Program-made: the position numbers and the translations under genes
Notes under the pieces: generated by a model
The model's input: the letters and a program-made list of their open reading frames with translations, nothing else
What the model was told of the DNA's origin: nothing
Databases searched by the model: none
Part shown: in pieces, positions 1-10,257 of the stretch
How positions within the stretch are numbered: the stretch's first letter is position 1
Layout of the letters: every line of letters starts with the position of its first letter
Origin: Coptis chinensis
Lineage: Eukaryota; Streptophyta; Magnoliopsida; Ranunculales; Ranunculaceae
Length of the DNA: 64,000 nucleotides
Direction: 5' to 3'
Assembly: GCA_015680905.1 (NCBI GenBank)
Contig: CM027381.1
Span: forward strand, 54,130,501 to 54,194,500

Positions 1-1969
1 GACCGCTTAGGGGCCGTCTGAAAATTATAGTACGTAGTACATAAAGAGACACCCAACCCAAATGCCCGGCCCAAGATGAGAAACAATTCAAAATATGGAC
101 TTCGATCTTAAAACCGGTGTAGCAAGCTTCAGTCGACAATAATGGCTAGCGAAAAAATAAGTTGACAATGATGGGAGGTTTAAGGGAGATACAGCCTTAG
201 TTGTAAGCGAGCGAAGTGATCATATGTCAAAGCAAATTAAACAATTTAGTCCATGACACAAATACAGTATGTCAGTATCAGTTGCATTCACAACCGTAAA
301 GAAGGTTTCCGACGGTGGACTAAAACCCTGGACACGCATATATGGACTTGGATAGTAACAATAAGGTTTAAAGTAGTGATTTAAAGAGTTGTTGCTCCAA
401 TGACCCAGCCATAACTTAATCTAAACTTTTTTTTCCCTTTCATAACTCATGCGACTAAAACATCAATGATCCTACACCGGAATCAGCAAACTTTCCTGCA
501 TTTTAACGTCAGACCCTTGCAAAGACACTTGAATCGATTAAACTTCTTAAGATATCCTTCAATAATTAAAGAGGTGGACCGAGTGAACTGATGTTAGTGT
601 TCACATGGTCAATCTGAGGACTGCGGACCAACAAGATGAATTTGGCATATATCTTAAATGTAAAGTTGTAAACTAATCTTAACTTTCATGACCAGGCAAA
701 AAGAAAATACCTGAAGGAATTCATTCGATTTTGCTTAAGTGCATTTATATTGTTACATGTGTCCTATTGAGCATCGGTCAGGATCCAGATACTCTGCAAA
801 ACCGACTCATTTCTTTAACGGTTTTTTAAAACCAGTTAGTAGACATTCAAAGACAAATCTATTAAAAAACAACACCCTAAAACTAAGTTCTAGAATTCTT
901 CTAGTAGAAAACGAAAATCGGATTTAAATATATATCTAGGATGTACTATATACGAATCTCCTGTAAATTTTCCATAGATAAGCATTTCAAACAAATGACA
1001 GTAACTATTTCTCATTACATTAGTACTTGGGAACTGACACTTTATTAAATACAAAACTGCAGTCTCATTCCATATGAAGAAATGACAAGAATGGAATATT
1101 AACCCAAGATCTAATAAGAAACTCTTCATATCTGACCTCAAACCACAAAGGTGATTTAGTGTAGCTTTGCAAACATAAAAAAGTTGTATCAGAGGAACCA
1201 TATGCCTATCTCAAACAGCTTTGGTATATTCACTTGCTCTCAACATCATAAAGGTCAGTTCTGAAAGTACAATCAAGGAACACTCCAAATACAAAAGGTG
1301 GCCAGAGACGATTAATTTTAAAAGAAATACTAAAAACACTAACTATACAGATATGTTTCGTGTTTACCTATGCAGCATTTTGTCAATTCTACTATTGACA
1401 AAATCCTATATTCAGAATAGAGAAGTCCAGTCTTGCGAAAAATACTATGTCACAAGTGAAGCCTTCTTAAATAACATGAATAAACTACAGAGGGTTCATC
1501 TTCAGGAAAGGTAGGGAGAAACAAAACAAAACACATTCTGCAAACAAGTTAATAGCTACTGCTTTCAACGTATGTATATATGCAAGGCCAAAATAGTATT
1601 TGAACTGCCGGGGAAAGTAAATATCCTGTCATGCTATTGAAAAAAGGAATAAAAAAATGAATACTTCCTTCATAAAGGATTATGAACCCTCTCCTTAACA
1701 GCTTCGTAAGAATGGTAAGAACTACAACTGAATAATATTGATTCTATAAATTTAGGAAGTGTATGATTGCACTAGGGATTCTTTCGCAATTCACTTTTAC
1801 CATGGATACTTTTCTAGTGCAATCAAAGACGCCCTAATAATAGTTAGATAATACAATGTATGACAAAAACTTGGAAACAAGCCTCAGACAACAATAATGG
1901 AGGACTATAAAACCAAGAAATGGGGTGCAAGAAATTTTTGTCTAGATAGAGTTTTGTTGAATTAATACA
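1..1969. other. AT-rich stretch without a recognisable gene
   Basis: About 2 kb of AT-rich sequence. Open frames of 60-103 codons occur on both strands, but none has a recognisable domain or coding-like composition. It could be intergenic, or it could hold the missing 3' end of the small minus-strand gene whose first exons lie at 8806-9199. I looked for a short terminal exon on the minus strand here and could not identify one. Confidence 0.5.
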
Positions 1970-2423
1970 CCAAATTACCAACTCTAATTACTACAATGAA
2001 ACTCTAGACTAAGCTAGTTACAGAAAAGGATACAATACCTTTACTACAAAGTACAACGTATTTTATATTTTTTGAACATTTAGAAAGAAAAAGAAGCAAA
2101 TATGCATATTTTACAACCAAAGAGTGTTTAATTTTTGTTGGATGTTCCACCCGACCACCCCTAAACAAATGAACACTTTGTCCTCTACAATATACCATAT
2201 TGGAAATGAGAACAAAATTTTGGTGCTACCTGGACAACAATTTTATAGCAAGAAGTTTTAAAGAGCCATGACATCATTATTCAAAAATAAAAGATCCTAA
2301 AACAGACTTGGCAAGGGGTTCCTCCATTATGGAGACTCATAAATGGAATAAGAAAACCTAATAGATTGGGACTCAAGTTTTTCCCACTATGGGGGTAAAC
2401 ATAACAAATCCAGCCGATGCTAG
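1970..2423 (+). repeat. Left arm (outer part) of the fold-back element
   Basis: This is the inverted counterpart of roughly 7835-8285. The arm resumes at 7045-7133 beyond the inserted LTR element, and the right arm runs on without a break through the same point. That shows the LTR element landed inside an existing arm. Confidence 0.6.
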
Positions 2424-2711
2424 TGTCGCACCCAATTACCGCGACCTCTGACTTTACTCGTATTCCTACTCTATTTTGGATCGGCTACACCAATTAGGTT
2501 GCCTACGTACCCATTTCGGGATCAAGCCGTCGTAGTTCACCTTCCTCTCTCCTCTTCTCTTCTCTTCCTTTTTATATCCCTCTCTTAGGTTTACTTCATG
2601 GGCTACAGTGTAGTCTTGGGCCCACTCTCTTGGCCCAATACATACTGTGGTCTGGACCCTATCTCTTGGCCCAATACATGCTATGGTCCATCTATGAAAA
2701 CGGCTACTACA
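2424..2711 (-). repeat. Left (3') LTR of the Tat-like non-autonomous element
   Basis: Paired with 6766-7039. It has TG...CA ends, includes a TTTTTATATCCC stretch, and contains internal repeats of CTCTTGGCCCAATACAT. Confidence 0.85.
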
Positions 2712-3399
2712 TTTGCCCTCTCTCGGGTTCGGCGGCGATGACGACGGTGGGCCCAAAACGTCTCTAAACTTCCTTGTCTCTCTCTCTCTGAACTCTAGAT
2801 ATTCGCAGTATCCTGAGACTGTATGCAGTCTTCTTCTCCTCAGGACGTTTCATATCCATGTACTCTGCTACAAGATCGTATGTCTGTAAAGTACTCAGTA
2901 CCTATTCTCTTTGTCCGCGTACTCTTGAACTTTGCAACTTTGCACTCTCATCTTTCTTGACTCTGTGACTTTGTTGGCCGCAAATTGCATTATAATTCTC
3001 CCCTCGTCTCGCTCTTCCTTCACCACTACTTACCCGAGTTCTCCAACCTCAGCCGATAAACTATGTGTATCTCAAATCTCCGTAGGTTTCTGTTATATGT
3101 AGGTGCATTACATCTCTTCTAACCCCTTTCATTGATTACACTTTTTCTATCTTTCTAGCCTCTTTGCTATGGTTCTTTCTGCAAACCTCCAATAGTTCTG
3201 CGACCGTCAGCTGTAAATAAACTCTACTCCGCAATCCCTCTTTCGATAGTCTGGGACTGAAGAAGTCTTACTTTCACGGTGTTTTCTTTGCTAAACGTCC
3301 TTGGTTGCGTGACCCAAAATCCTCATTCTTTTTCTACTATTAGCTCTCCTTACAAAATTCACTACCATTCCTCGAAAAGTCTCTTTCCCTTGGCACTCC

Positions 3400-3870
3400 C
3401 TCTTCTACATCAATCATCATGTCCGCGAAGTGTCTCAATCCATCGGTTCTCGTTCATATAACTCATTAGCGTATCCACGAAGGGTCTCATCCCTTTTGCT
3501 CTCACTCTTCAAACTCAATCCTCATGCCAACAAAGTGTCTCAACCCAGTTATCCACTCTTCTCTACAAAACTCACTACCATGGCAACGGAACGCCTCAAC
3601 CCAGCCACCAGCTCTCCTTCTCGGAACTCATTACCATGTCCGCAGAGTGTCTCACCTCAGCCACCATCTCTCCTTCATAGAACTCACTACTATGTCCGCG
3701 GAGTGTCTCACCCTTTCGTAGAACTCAGCATTGTATCCGCGCAAGGTCTCATCCCTTTTGCTCTCACTCTTCAAACTCGACATTTTGTCCGCAAAAGGTC
3801 TCATCCCCTTCGCCCTTACTCAAAGAACTCGACATCATGTCCGCGAAGGGTCTCATCCCCTCTATTCCTC
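3400..3870. repeat. Tandem array, ~54-bp unit
   Basis: About nine degenerate units, each carrying a variant of GTCCGCGAAGTGTCTCA followed by a pyrimidine-rich stretch. They lie at roughly 54-bp spacing inside the Tat-like element. The CCGCG(G/A)AGGGCTCATCC core returns in the two arrays that follow, so the three arrays look like one evolving family. Confidence 0.8.
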
Positions 3871-3989
3871 TTTTGTAGAACTCAATAGTATTGTTCCTTC
3901 TGGATATGTTGCTTGATCCCAACTGCAATTTGGAACTCCGGCTAGCGGAGGGCTCATCCCCCACCCCCACCCCCAACCCCCCCCCCCCA

Positions 3990-4795
3990 ACTGTCTCTAC
4001 TCAAAAGTGGAGTCTGTTGAGGGGCAACTAAGTTTGCCCCCAAATTTGACTCGGATCTCATGTCCGCGGATGGCTCTTCCCCCCCGCTGTCTCTGCTTTG
4101 GAGTGGAGTCTAATGAGGGGCAACTCAGTTTGCCCCCAAGCTTGATTCGGATCTCATGTCCGCGGAGGGCTCATCCCCCGTTGCCTCTCGCTTTGGAATG
4201 GAGTCCGATGAGGGCAACCTCGGCTTGCCCCCAAGCTTGATTCGGATCTCATGCCCCCCGGTTGTCTATCTCTAGAGTGGAGTCTGATGAGGGGAAACTC
4301 AGTTTGCCCCCAAGCTTGATTCGGATCTTATATCCGCAGAGGGCTCATCCCCCCCTCACTGCCTCTCGGAATGGAGTCGATGAAGGCGGCTCGGCTTGCC
4401 CCCAAGCTTGATTTATATCTCACGTCCGCGGAGGGCTCCTCCCCCCGTTGTCTATGCTCTGGAGTGGAGTCTGATGAGGGGCAACTCAATTTGCCCCCAA
4501 GCTTGATTCGGATCTCATGTCCACAGAGGGCTCATCCCCCCCACTATCTCTGCTCTAGAATGGATTCTGATGAGGAGCAACTCAGCTTGCCCCCAAACTT
4601 GATTCGGATCTCATGTCCGCGGATGACTCATTCTCCCTGCTGTTTCTGCTCTGGAATAGAGTCTGATGAGGGACAACTCAGCTTGCCCCCAAGCTTGATT
4701 CGGATCTCATGTCTGCGGAGGGCTCCTCCCCCCGTTGTCCATGCTATGGAGTGGAGTCTGATGAGGGGCAACTCAGCTTGCCCCCAAGCTTGATT
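3990..4795. repeat. Tandem array, ~95-bp unit
   Basis: Eight or so units, each ending in TTGCCCCCAAGCTTGATTCG. Successive copies of that motif lie 95, 79, 92, 95, 96, 96 and 95 bp apart. The long plus-strand frames here (for example 4371-4793) come from the repeat period and are not evidence of a protein. Confidence 0.9.
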
Positions 4796-5330
4796 CGGAC
4801 ACAGCGCGGTCCACAAAGGGCTCATCCCTCTCGTTCTCTGGCTTAGAGACAGCTCATTTTGCTCCAAGCTTGATTCGGACATAGCGGTCCACGAAGGGCT
4901 CATCCCCCCCATTCTCTGGCTTAGAGGCAGCTCATGTTGCCCCAAGCTTGATTCGGACACAGCGGTCCACGAAGGGCTCATCCTCCCGTTCTCTGGCTTA
5001 GAGGCAGCTCATTTTGCCCCAAGCTTGATTCGGACACAACGGTCAATGAAGGGCTCATCCCCCCGTTCTCTGGCTTAGAGTCAGCTCATTTTGCCCCAAG
5101 CTTGATTCGGACACAGCAGTCCACGAAGGGCTCATCCTCCCGTTCTCTGGCTTAGAGGCAGCTCATTTTGCCCCAAGCTTGATTTGGACACAGCGATCCA
5201 CGAGAGGCTCATCCCCCCGCTCTCTAGGCCACTCATTTTGCCCCAAACTTGATTCGGACACAGCGATTCACGAAGGACACATCCCCCCGTTCTCTGGCTT
5301 AGAGGCAGCTCATTTCTATCTGTCACGGTA
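4796..5330. repeat. Tandem array, ~77-bp unit
   Basis: Six to seven units with ACACAGCGGTCCACGAAGGG and GCCCCAAGCTTGATTCGG. Spacing is 80, 78, 77, 77, 77 and 70 bp. This looks like a shortened derivative of the preceding 95-bp unit. Confidence 0.9.
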
Positions 5331-6114
5331 TGTCTTTACATCTCTTCTGTAATCATCTTACCATTTGTATTCGGACGCTCCAATCCGTCGATCTTAGTCC
5401 CAAACTCTAGATCTCTGTTCCTCTGGATTTCCAAATGATTCGTTGCATGCCTTTCGCCTTCATATCACTATGTAACCTTCATGAAGGATTCCCTTTTTCA
5501 CATGCACCCAAAACAAACATCGTTAAGCGCGTTTCGCCAAACATTCCTCATGCACTTACTTCGGCCGTGAAACACAACCATGATTTCTTCGGACTTTATG
5601 TGGAAGCCAAGGTTCAATCTCCAATTCATACAAATAACTACACCGTCGTCCCAATTGATCAAGATAATTTGTGAACTGGTTTGGTACTTTAATCCAAACA
5701 AAGTCCAAGTGAGGTCCCAAACACACAAACTAAGAAATTTGTTCACAAGCATCATAATAAAACTTATCTTTCATCACTAGAAAAGGTGTCCAGATGTGAG
5801 ACTCGGTATTGAAGCCGAATCGTGACCGCACCCAACGATTCCAGCAGGCGAATGCGAGGCAAAAAATGAGCACCCGACTGCGAAGTTTGGTCCCTTCCTT
5901 GACACCAAACCGAGTGTCTCTTATAAACGAATTCCACCAATGTCGAATATAAGAGGGTTGACTACCTCAATTGTTCACCCTGAACTGGAGAGGGAAATAT
6001 GCCACAATAGTTGGGCTTCACCCCGTATGTAATCAATTCTGTAGTTTCTTTTGAGACAGGGATGACAGAACCATCCTCCTTTTCTGGATATTATCAGATG
6101 ACGATAAACAGTCC
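5331..6114. other. Interior of the Tat-like element, origin unknown
   Basis: Single-copy sequence between the arrays and the captured exon. It has short open frames on both strands (for example 5435-5674 plus and 5498-5755 minus) with no recognisable domain. It may be more captured host DNA, but nothing here proves that. Confidence 0.4.
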
Positions 6115-6500
6115 TGTCAGAAACACCAACATCATAACCGAACATTAAACCACCAGCAGCAACCATTATACAAGAAATAATAACAATCGGTGTTATCTTC
6201 GCTTCAAACTCAATTCCTCCTCCATGATTTGAAGAAAATCCACCACCCGCCATTACTTCACTTCAAGAAAACTAGCTCAATCAAATCTTCTCTCTCAGAG
6301 AGAATGAAGAATGAAGAATGGAAAATGAGGAAAATCCCTGTCTAGCACACATAAAAAAGAAGACTTGTCACTTGTGGAAGCTGAACAATGAAATGAAATG
6401 AGAGTGGGGGATCAAAGGGAGTTTGTGCTCAAGACAGTATATCGCCAGAGAAGAGAGATATCAATGAGAGAGATAATTGAGTTGAGAGATTCCAACTCAT
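6115..6500 (-). pseudogene. Captured first exon and 5' UTR of a sugar transport protein (STP) gene
   Basis: The minus-strand frame starting at 6253 begins MAGGGF and reads a cytosolic N-terminus followed by the first membrane segment (ITPIVIISCIMVAAGGLMFG, then YDVGVS). This is characteristic of plant monosaccharide/H+ symporters of the STP family, which import hexoses across the plasma membrane. Homology stops abruptly at GVS, roughly where I recall the first intron of STP genes (inference). After it the frame continues into unrelated sequence to 5975. About 46 of roughly 510 residues are present, so it cannot act as a transporter. The upstream CT-rich region (6254-6500) looks like a plant 5' UTR or promoter. 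The piece lies wholly inside the LTR element, so it was carried there by the element. Confidence 0.75.
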
Positions 6501-6765
6501 TCCTGGGGCTGTAACAGTCCACTGGTTGACCAACTTGCTTCGTCCTCCCCCACCAAATATCTCTGATTTGCTTCTACCATTTTTGCACATTATTGTTCGA
6601 TGTCTCATATCACCGCCCTGGAAGTGGAGAAACTGAGCTTCGCAAGGAAACTGAAATCAACTATCTCGATCTTTTTCTAGTATTTGCTGCGGAACATGGT
6701 ATTAGTGGTAATTGCCCACCATCTTCGCCTCATCTACTGCCTCTTTCCCCACAGACGGTGCCATT

Positions 6766-7039
6766 TGTCGCACCCAATTACCGCGACCTCTGACTTTACT
6801 CGTATTCCCGCTCTATTTTGATAGGTTGCACCAATTAGGTTGCTTACGTACCCATTTCGGGATCAAACCGCCGTAGTTCACCTCCCTCTCTCCTCTTCTC
6901 TTCTCTTCTCTTCCTTTTTATATCCCTCTCATAGGTTTACTTCATGGGCCCACTCTCTTGGCCCAATACATACCGTGGTCTGGATCCCATCTCTTGGCCC
7001 AATACATGCTATGGTCTATCTATGAAAACGGCTACTACA
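6766..7039 (-). repeat. Right (5') LTR of the Tat-like non-autonomous element
   Basis: Paired with 2424-2711. The primer-binding site lies at 6749-6763 on the minus strand. The duplication GCTAG follows immediately at 7040-7044. Confidence 0.85.
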
Positions 7040-7133
7040 GCTAGCACTATACAAGTGCCTTTTATACGTGATGTTCAACTGAGATTAATCTTTCATGAAA
7101 TGGACTTCAGCCGCATCCCTAACATCCATAATT

Positions 7134-7740
7134 CCTCGCCAGCATCGTGGTGCAGGATCCATTCCCTCCAGAAGTGACTCAACATGAAATTTCGGCTAAA
7201 AAATCAAAACAATTAAAAACTTCCCAAGAATTTAAAATTCACATTTTAGGCACGAAAACCCACCTACTTGAATAAAATGCTAGGTGGTTGACTACATTGG
7301 CTAGATTTTCACAACTTCTACATTGTCGAAAATGCCACGTGTTACTCTTCATTGAAAATTTCACCACCCCAAACAAATGGGCCGTCGGAATAAGAGTGAA
7401 ATTTGAGCAACATTGGAAAACTATACAGCAACAATATTTTCAGAACCTTAGCTTTGCTAATAGAGATGCATGCGTTGTTTTCAACGCACTGTCACAAAGT
7501 CATAACTTCTGCAACATCACTCGTTTGATCAATCGAAGGATATGCAGCAATAGCCACTTCAAGCATTGCTATCTTCTACTACCTGTGACTGTGATCATAG
7601 ACTTTGTTTTCCCCGCATTCACTACGATGTCCAATGATTGGGTGCGAGTTGAATCAAATGCACATTCTTACGAGGTGCCAAAACATGCACTTGACAGGGT
7701 ATTCCATCTGTTATAGGTGTTCAGCATGCTTTCACATGCG
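7134..7740. other. Spacer of the fold-back element
   Basis: Non-repeated 0.6 kb between the inverted arms. The 142-codon plus-strand frame at 7288-7716 has no recognisable domain. I do not call it a gene. Confidence 0.5.
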
Positions 7741-8285
7741 ATTATGGATGTTATCATGTTAGGAGAGTGGCTGAAGTCCATTTCATGAGAAATGAACCAC
7801 AGAAGAACATCGCGTATAATTGGCAAAGTGCTAACAATGGCTGGATTTATTGAGTCTACCCCATAATGGGAAGACCATGTGTCTCAAGATATTAGGTTTT
7901 CTTGTTTCCATTTATGAGTCCCCATAATGGTAGGAACCAGGGTTGCATCTGGTTTAGGATCTTTTAATTTTGAAGTATGATGGCCCCTTAAAACTTTTGG
8001 TTATAAGAATTGCTTTTCACTCTCGTTTCTAATACGATATCTTCTATTCCATTTGCTTTCATGAATACACTTTGAGGACAAAGCACCCATTTGTTTGGGT
8101 TGGGATTAGAAACATCTAGCAAAATCTAGCAAAAATTAGACACTTTTAAGTTGCAGACTATGCATATTTGCTTCTATTTCTTTTAAAAAATTTCAAAAAA
8201 TGAAAAATGTTGTACTTCGTACTAAAGGTCTCACTCTAGAAATATCATTGTAGACATTCGAGTTAGGATTAATTTCCAAGAAACA
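7741..8285 (-). repeat. Right arm of the fold-back element
   Basis: Inverted counterpart of 1970-2423 plus 7045-7133, uninterrupted. Its outer edge is approximate. Confidence 0.6.
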
Positions 8286-8805
8286 AACAATAAGGGAAAA
8301 ACGAATCACATTGCCAAAACCATGTCAATATTTAACCTTGTTAAAACCTACAATTTCAAAAGCAAATACAAGTTCTCTAAAACACCAAAAAAACTGCTAA
8401 AAAACTTATAGTAAATTGCCAAAACATTAAACACCATTATATTCCCCTACCCACATGGTAGATACTAAAACAAACACCATTAATAAGTTTGAAGAAGCCC
8501 AAGGTTTCTAACCCCAAATCTACCCACATATGTTTTTGGTAAAACGGGAGAGACTCTCCAAATCCACAGACAAAAACGTTTATGGAATTACAGGAAACAG
8601 TTTCCCCATTCCCATGTAAGCAGTTTATTCAGCAATAACAATTACCATATTCTAGTTAAAAGAAAAAATATTCAGATACGAACAACAAAAAGTAATTCTC
8701 GAAGTCCAAAGTAATACTAGAAAAACAAAATGATGTGATCAAAAAAAAAAATCAAATTCCAACAACAAAAAGAACAATAACCAATAATACCAATTAAAAG
8801 GATAC
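8286..8805. other. Intron or 3' flank of the small minus-strand gene
   Basis: AT-rich sequence downstream (minus sense) of exon 3 of the gene at 8806-9199. It starts with a donor-like GTATCC at 8805-8800. No further exon was recognised. Confidence 0.4.
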
Positions 8806-9199
8806 ATCAAGTAGAAACCATGAAACAAACCACCAGCCAAGACAGCAGTAAACAATCGATCCCTGACAACTGGGTTTCTACGAAAAGCAATCCGGACTGA
8901 AACACAAACACACAAGAAAATAAGTACAACCCAATGCTTAAAAGTCCTAGCTAGCATGCAAAACCCAAAATCAAGAAAAAGAAGGCTTACTGAGAGGAAG
9001 AGCAGGTGCATAAATAAGGGGAAGCAGGAATTTGAAAGGGGGACTTCTTTTTGGTCTCATTACAACGCCCTCTCTTCAACAACATATCAAACAACCAAAA
9101 ATAAGTTTTAATTATGATGACCATAAATAAATTAACAAATAGTAACAAGGTTGATTAGTGAGCTTACCCATTGGAGATATCAGATTGTGATGATGCCAT
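8806..9199 (-). CDS. Small conserved-looking membrane protein, three exons, 3' end not found
   Basis: Three exons fit with consensus splice sites and matching phases. Exon 1 is 9199-9168 (ATG, ends AATGG|GTAAG). Exon 2 is 9073-8991 (acceptor TTGAAG, ends CTCA|GTAAG). Exon 3 is 8896-8806 (acceptor TGTTTCAG, ends TTGAT|GTATCC). Together they give 206 nt, leaving phase 2, so one or more further exons are expected. The product starts MASSQSDISNG. It then has a basic-proline stretch (MRPKRSPP), a hydrophobic segment (FKFLLPLIYAPALPLI), a basic loop (RIAFRRNPVVRDR) and a second hydrophobic segment (LFTAVLAGGLFHGFYL). This looks like a two-pass small membrane protein. I could not name its family or function. 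The missing last exon may lie beyond the fold-back element or outside the window. The agreement of splice phases makes a real gene likely; whether it is still functional is unknown. Confidence 0.6.
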
Positions 9200-9462
9200 G
9201 TCAAAAAACTAAACCAACTTGCTTTTTTTTTTTTGTACTTCAAAAAGTTTGGTGAAGTTGCCAAACCTGGCTTGCCAATCGAAAAAAAAGCGTTGCAAAC
9301 CTGGCTCTACTATTTCACGCAAGGACTTGGTTTTTAAGCCCAAGAAGTCAAGAGTTCGATTGGGCATTGTTTTTCTTATGAGCCCATCTAACCCATGCAT
9401 CTCACGAAGAACTATTTATAAGAAAGGGCCCAAAAGAAGTAGCCATCTTCTTTATATACATA
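9200..9462. other. Upstream region of the small gene, with a possible SINE relic
   Basis: It holds a poly-T run (about 9223-9234) and, at 9300-9375, a stretch resembling the 3' part of a tRNA-derived SINE (AAGACTTGG-like block, then an imperfect B-box GAGTTCGATTGG). No A-box or clear ends were found. It is probably the promoter and leader area of the gene that starts at 9199. Confidence 0.3.
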
Positions 9463-9474
9463 CTAGATTTTGGA

Positions 9475-9492
9475 CCCGGGCATGCGCCCGGG
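9475..9492 (-). other. Helitron-type terminal hairpin
   Basis: Seven-base-pair GC stem CCCGGGC/GCCCGGG with a four-base loop, eight bases from CTAG. Confidence 0.55.
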
Positions 9493-9541
9493 ATCTATTA
9501 AATAATTTGTGTGCTGAAAAGGCTTTCCAAAATGTCTTACA

Positions 9542-10199
9542 CAAATTTTTGAATTAGAATATATTTTTATTAAAAATAAACCAAAATACGTTAATGACCA
9601 GCGATTATGGTGCATAAGTATTTGGAAACTAAGGGATCAAATTGAGATAGTATCTTCACTTTGTGGTTTAGGATATTAATCCGTAACTTTCAAATAGAAT
9701 TATCTTAAACTCGATCTAACTTGTATAATAGTTTTCTTAGATTTATGGTGATTTAGCGGCAAATTTTCAAATCAGAATATATTTTTATTAAAAATAAACC
9801 GAAATACATTAATGAGCAGCGATTATAGTGCATAAGTACTTGAAAACTAAGGGATCAAATTGAGATAGCCTATTCACTTTGTGGTTTAGGATATTAATCC
9901 GTAATTTTCAAATATAATTATCTTAAACTCGATCTAACTTATATAATAGTTTTATTAGATTTATGGTGATTTGGCGGCAAATTTTCGAATCATAATATAT
10001 TTTTATTGAAAATAAACCGAAATACGTTAATGCGCAGCGATAATAGTGCATAAGTACTTGGAAACTAATAGATCAAATTAAGATAGCATATTCACTTTGT
10101 GGTTTAGCATATTAATCTGTAATTTTCAAATGGAATTATCTTAAACTCGATCTAGCTTGTATAATAGTTTTATTAAATTTATGGTGATTTAGCGGTAAA
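9542..10199. repeat. Three tandem copies of a ~219-bp unit
   Basis: Units start near 9542, 9761 and 9979. Each opens with CAAATTTT(T/C)(G/A)AAT and carries GTGCATAAGTA, CACTTTGTGGTTTAG and CTTAAACTCGATCTA at fixed spacing. By eye the copies are over 90% alike, suggesting recent amplification within the element. Confidence 0.9.
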
Positions 10200-10257
10200 T
10201 CATCACCGTTCGACTTACGTACTAATGTATACAATTAATTATGTTTCCTTTATATAC

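Larger units (their letters stand above)
2424..7039 (-). mobile_element. Tat-like non-autonomous LTR element (pol not seen)
   Basis: LTRs of 288 and 274 bp begin TGTCGCACCC and end in CTACTACA in the plus reading. They are flanked by a perfect 5-bp target-site duplication GCTAG (2419-2423 and 7040-7044). On the minus strand a primer-binding site TGGCACCGTCTGTGG lies two bases inside the right LTR. It differs by one base from that of the Tat element at 44169. A purine tract GAGAGAGGG lies next to the left LTR. The element is therefore minus-strand and of Tat-type affinity. The 4.05-kb interior has no recognisable gag or pol, but it carries tandem arrays and a captured sugar-transporter exon. 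LTR divergence is about 6% by eye, suggesting a few million years. It is whole in outline and non-coding for its own proteins. Confidence 0.85.
1970..8285. mobile_element. Fold-back / long-TIR DNA element, non-autonomous
   Basis: Two inverted arms of about 550 bp face each other: 1970-2423 plus 7045-7133 on the left and 7741-8285 on the right. Read on the minus strand, the left arm matches the right arm in long blocks at roughly 75-80% identity by eye, for example around ATGCATATTTGCTTCT and GGCTGAAGTCCATTTCATGA. The spacer of about 600 bp (7134-7740) has no recognisable transposase. The left arm is interrupted by an LTR element at 2424-7039, so the original unit was about 1.7 kb. Long arms and a short non-coding spacer fit a fold-back or long-TIR Mutator-like element. 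I could not fix the outer ends or a target-site duplication, so the family is inferred. Confidence 0.6.

Noticed and set aside
739-1514. Frames at 739-927, 890-1201 and 1221-1514 as exons
   Set aside because: No domain, no convincing splice pattern, and composition like the surrounding AT-rich DNA.
4007-5326. Long frames on both strands of the tandem arrays
   Set aside because: Open frames are produced by the 95- and 77-bp repeat units; the peptides are repeats of the same unit with no domain.
7288-7716. 142-codon frame as a gene
   Set aside because: No recognisable domain, and it lies in the spacer of a fold-back element. A chance frame is more likely.
9300-9375. Complete SINE near the small gene
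   Set aside because: Only the B-box side is recognisable. Without an A-box, tail or duplication it is left as a possible relic in the flank description.
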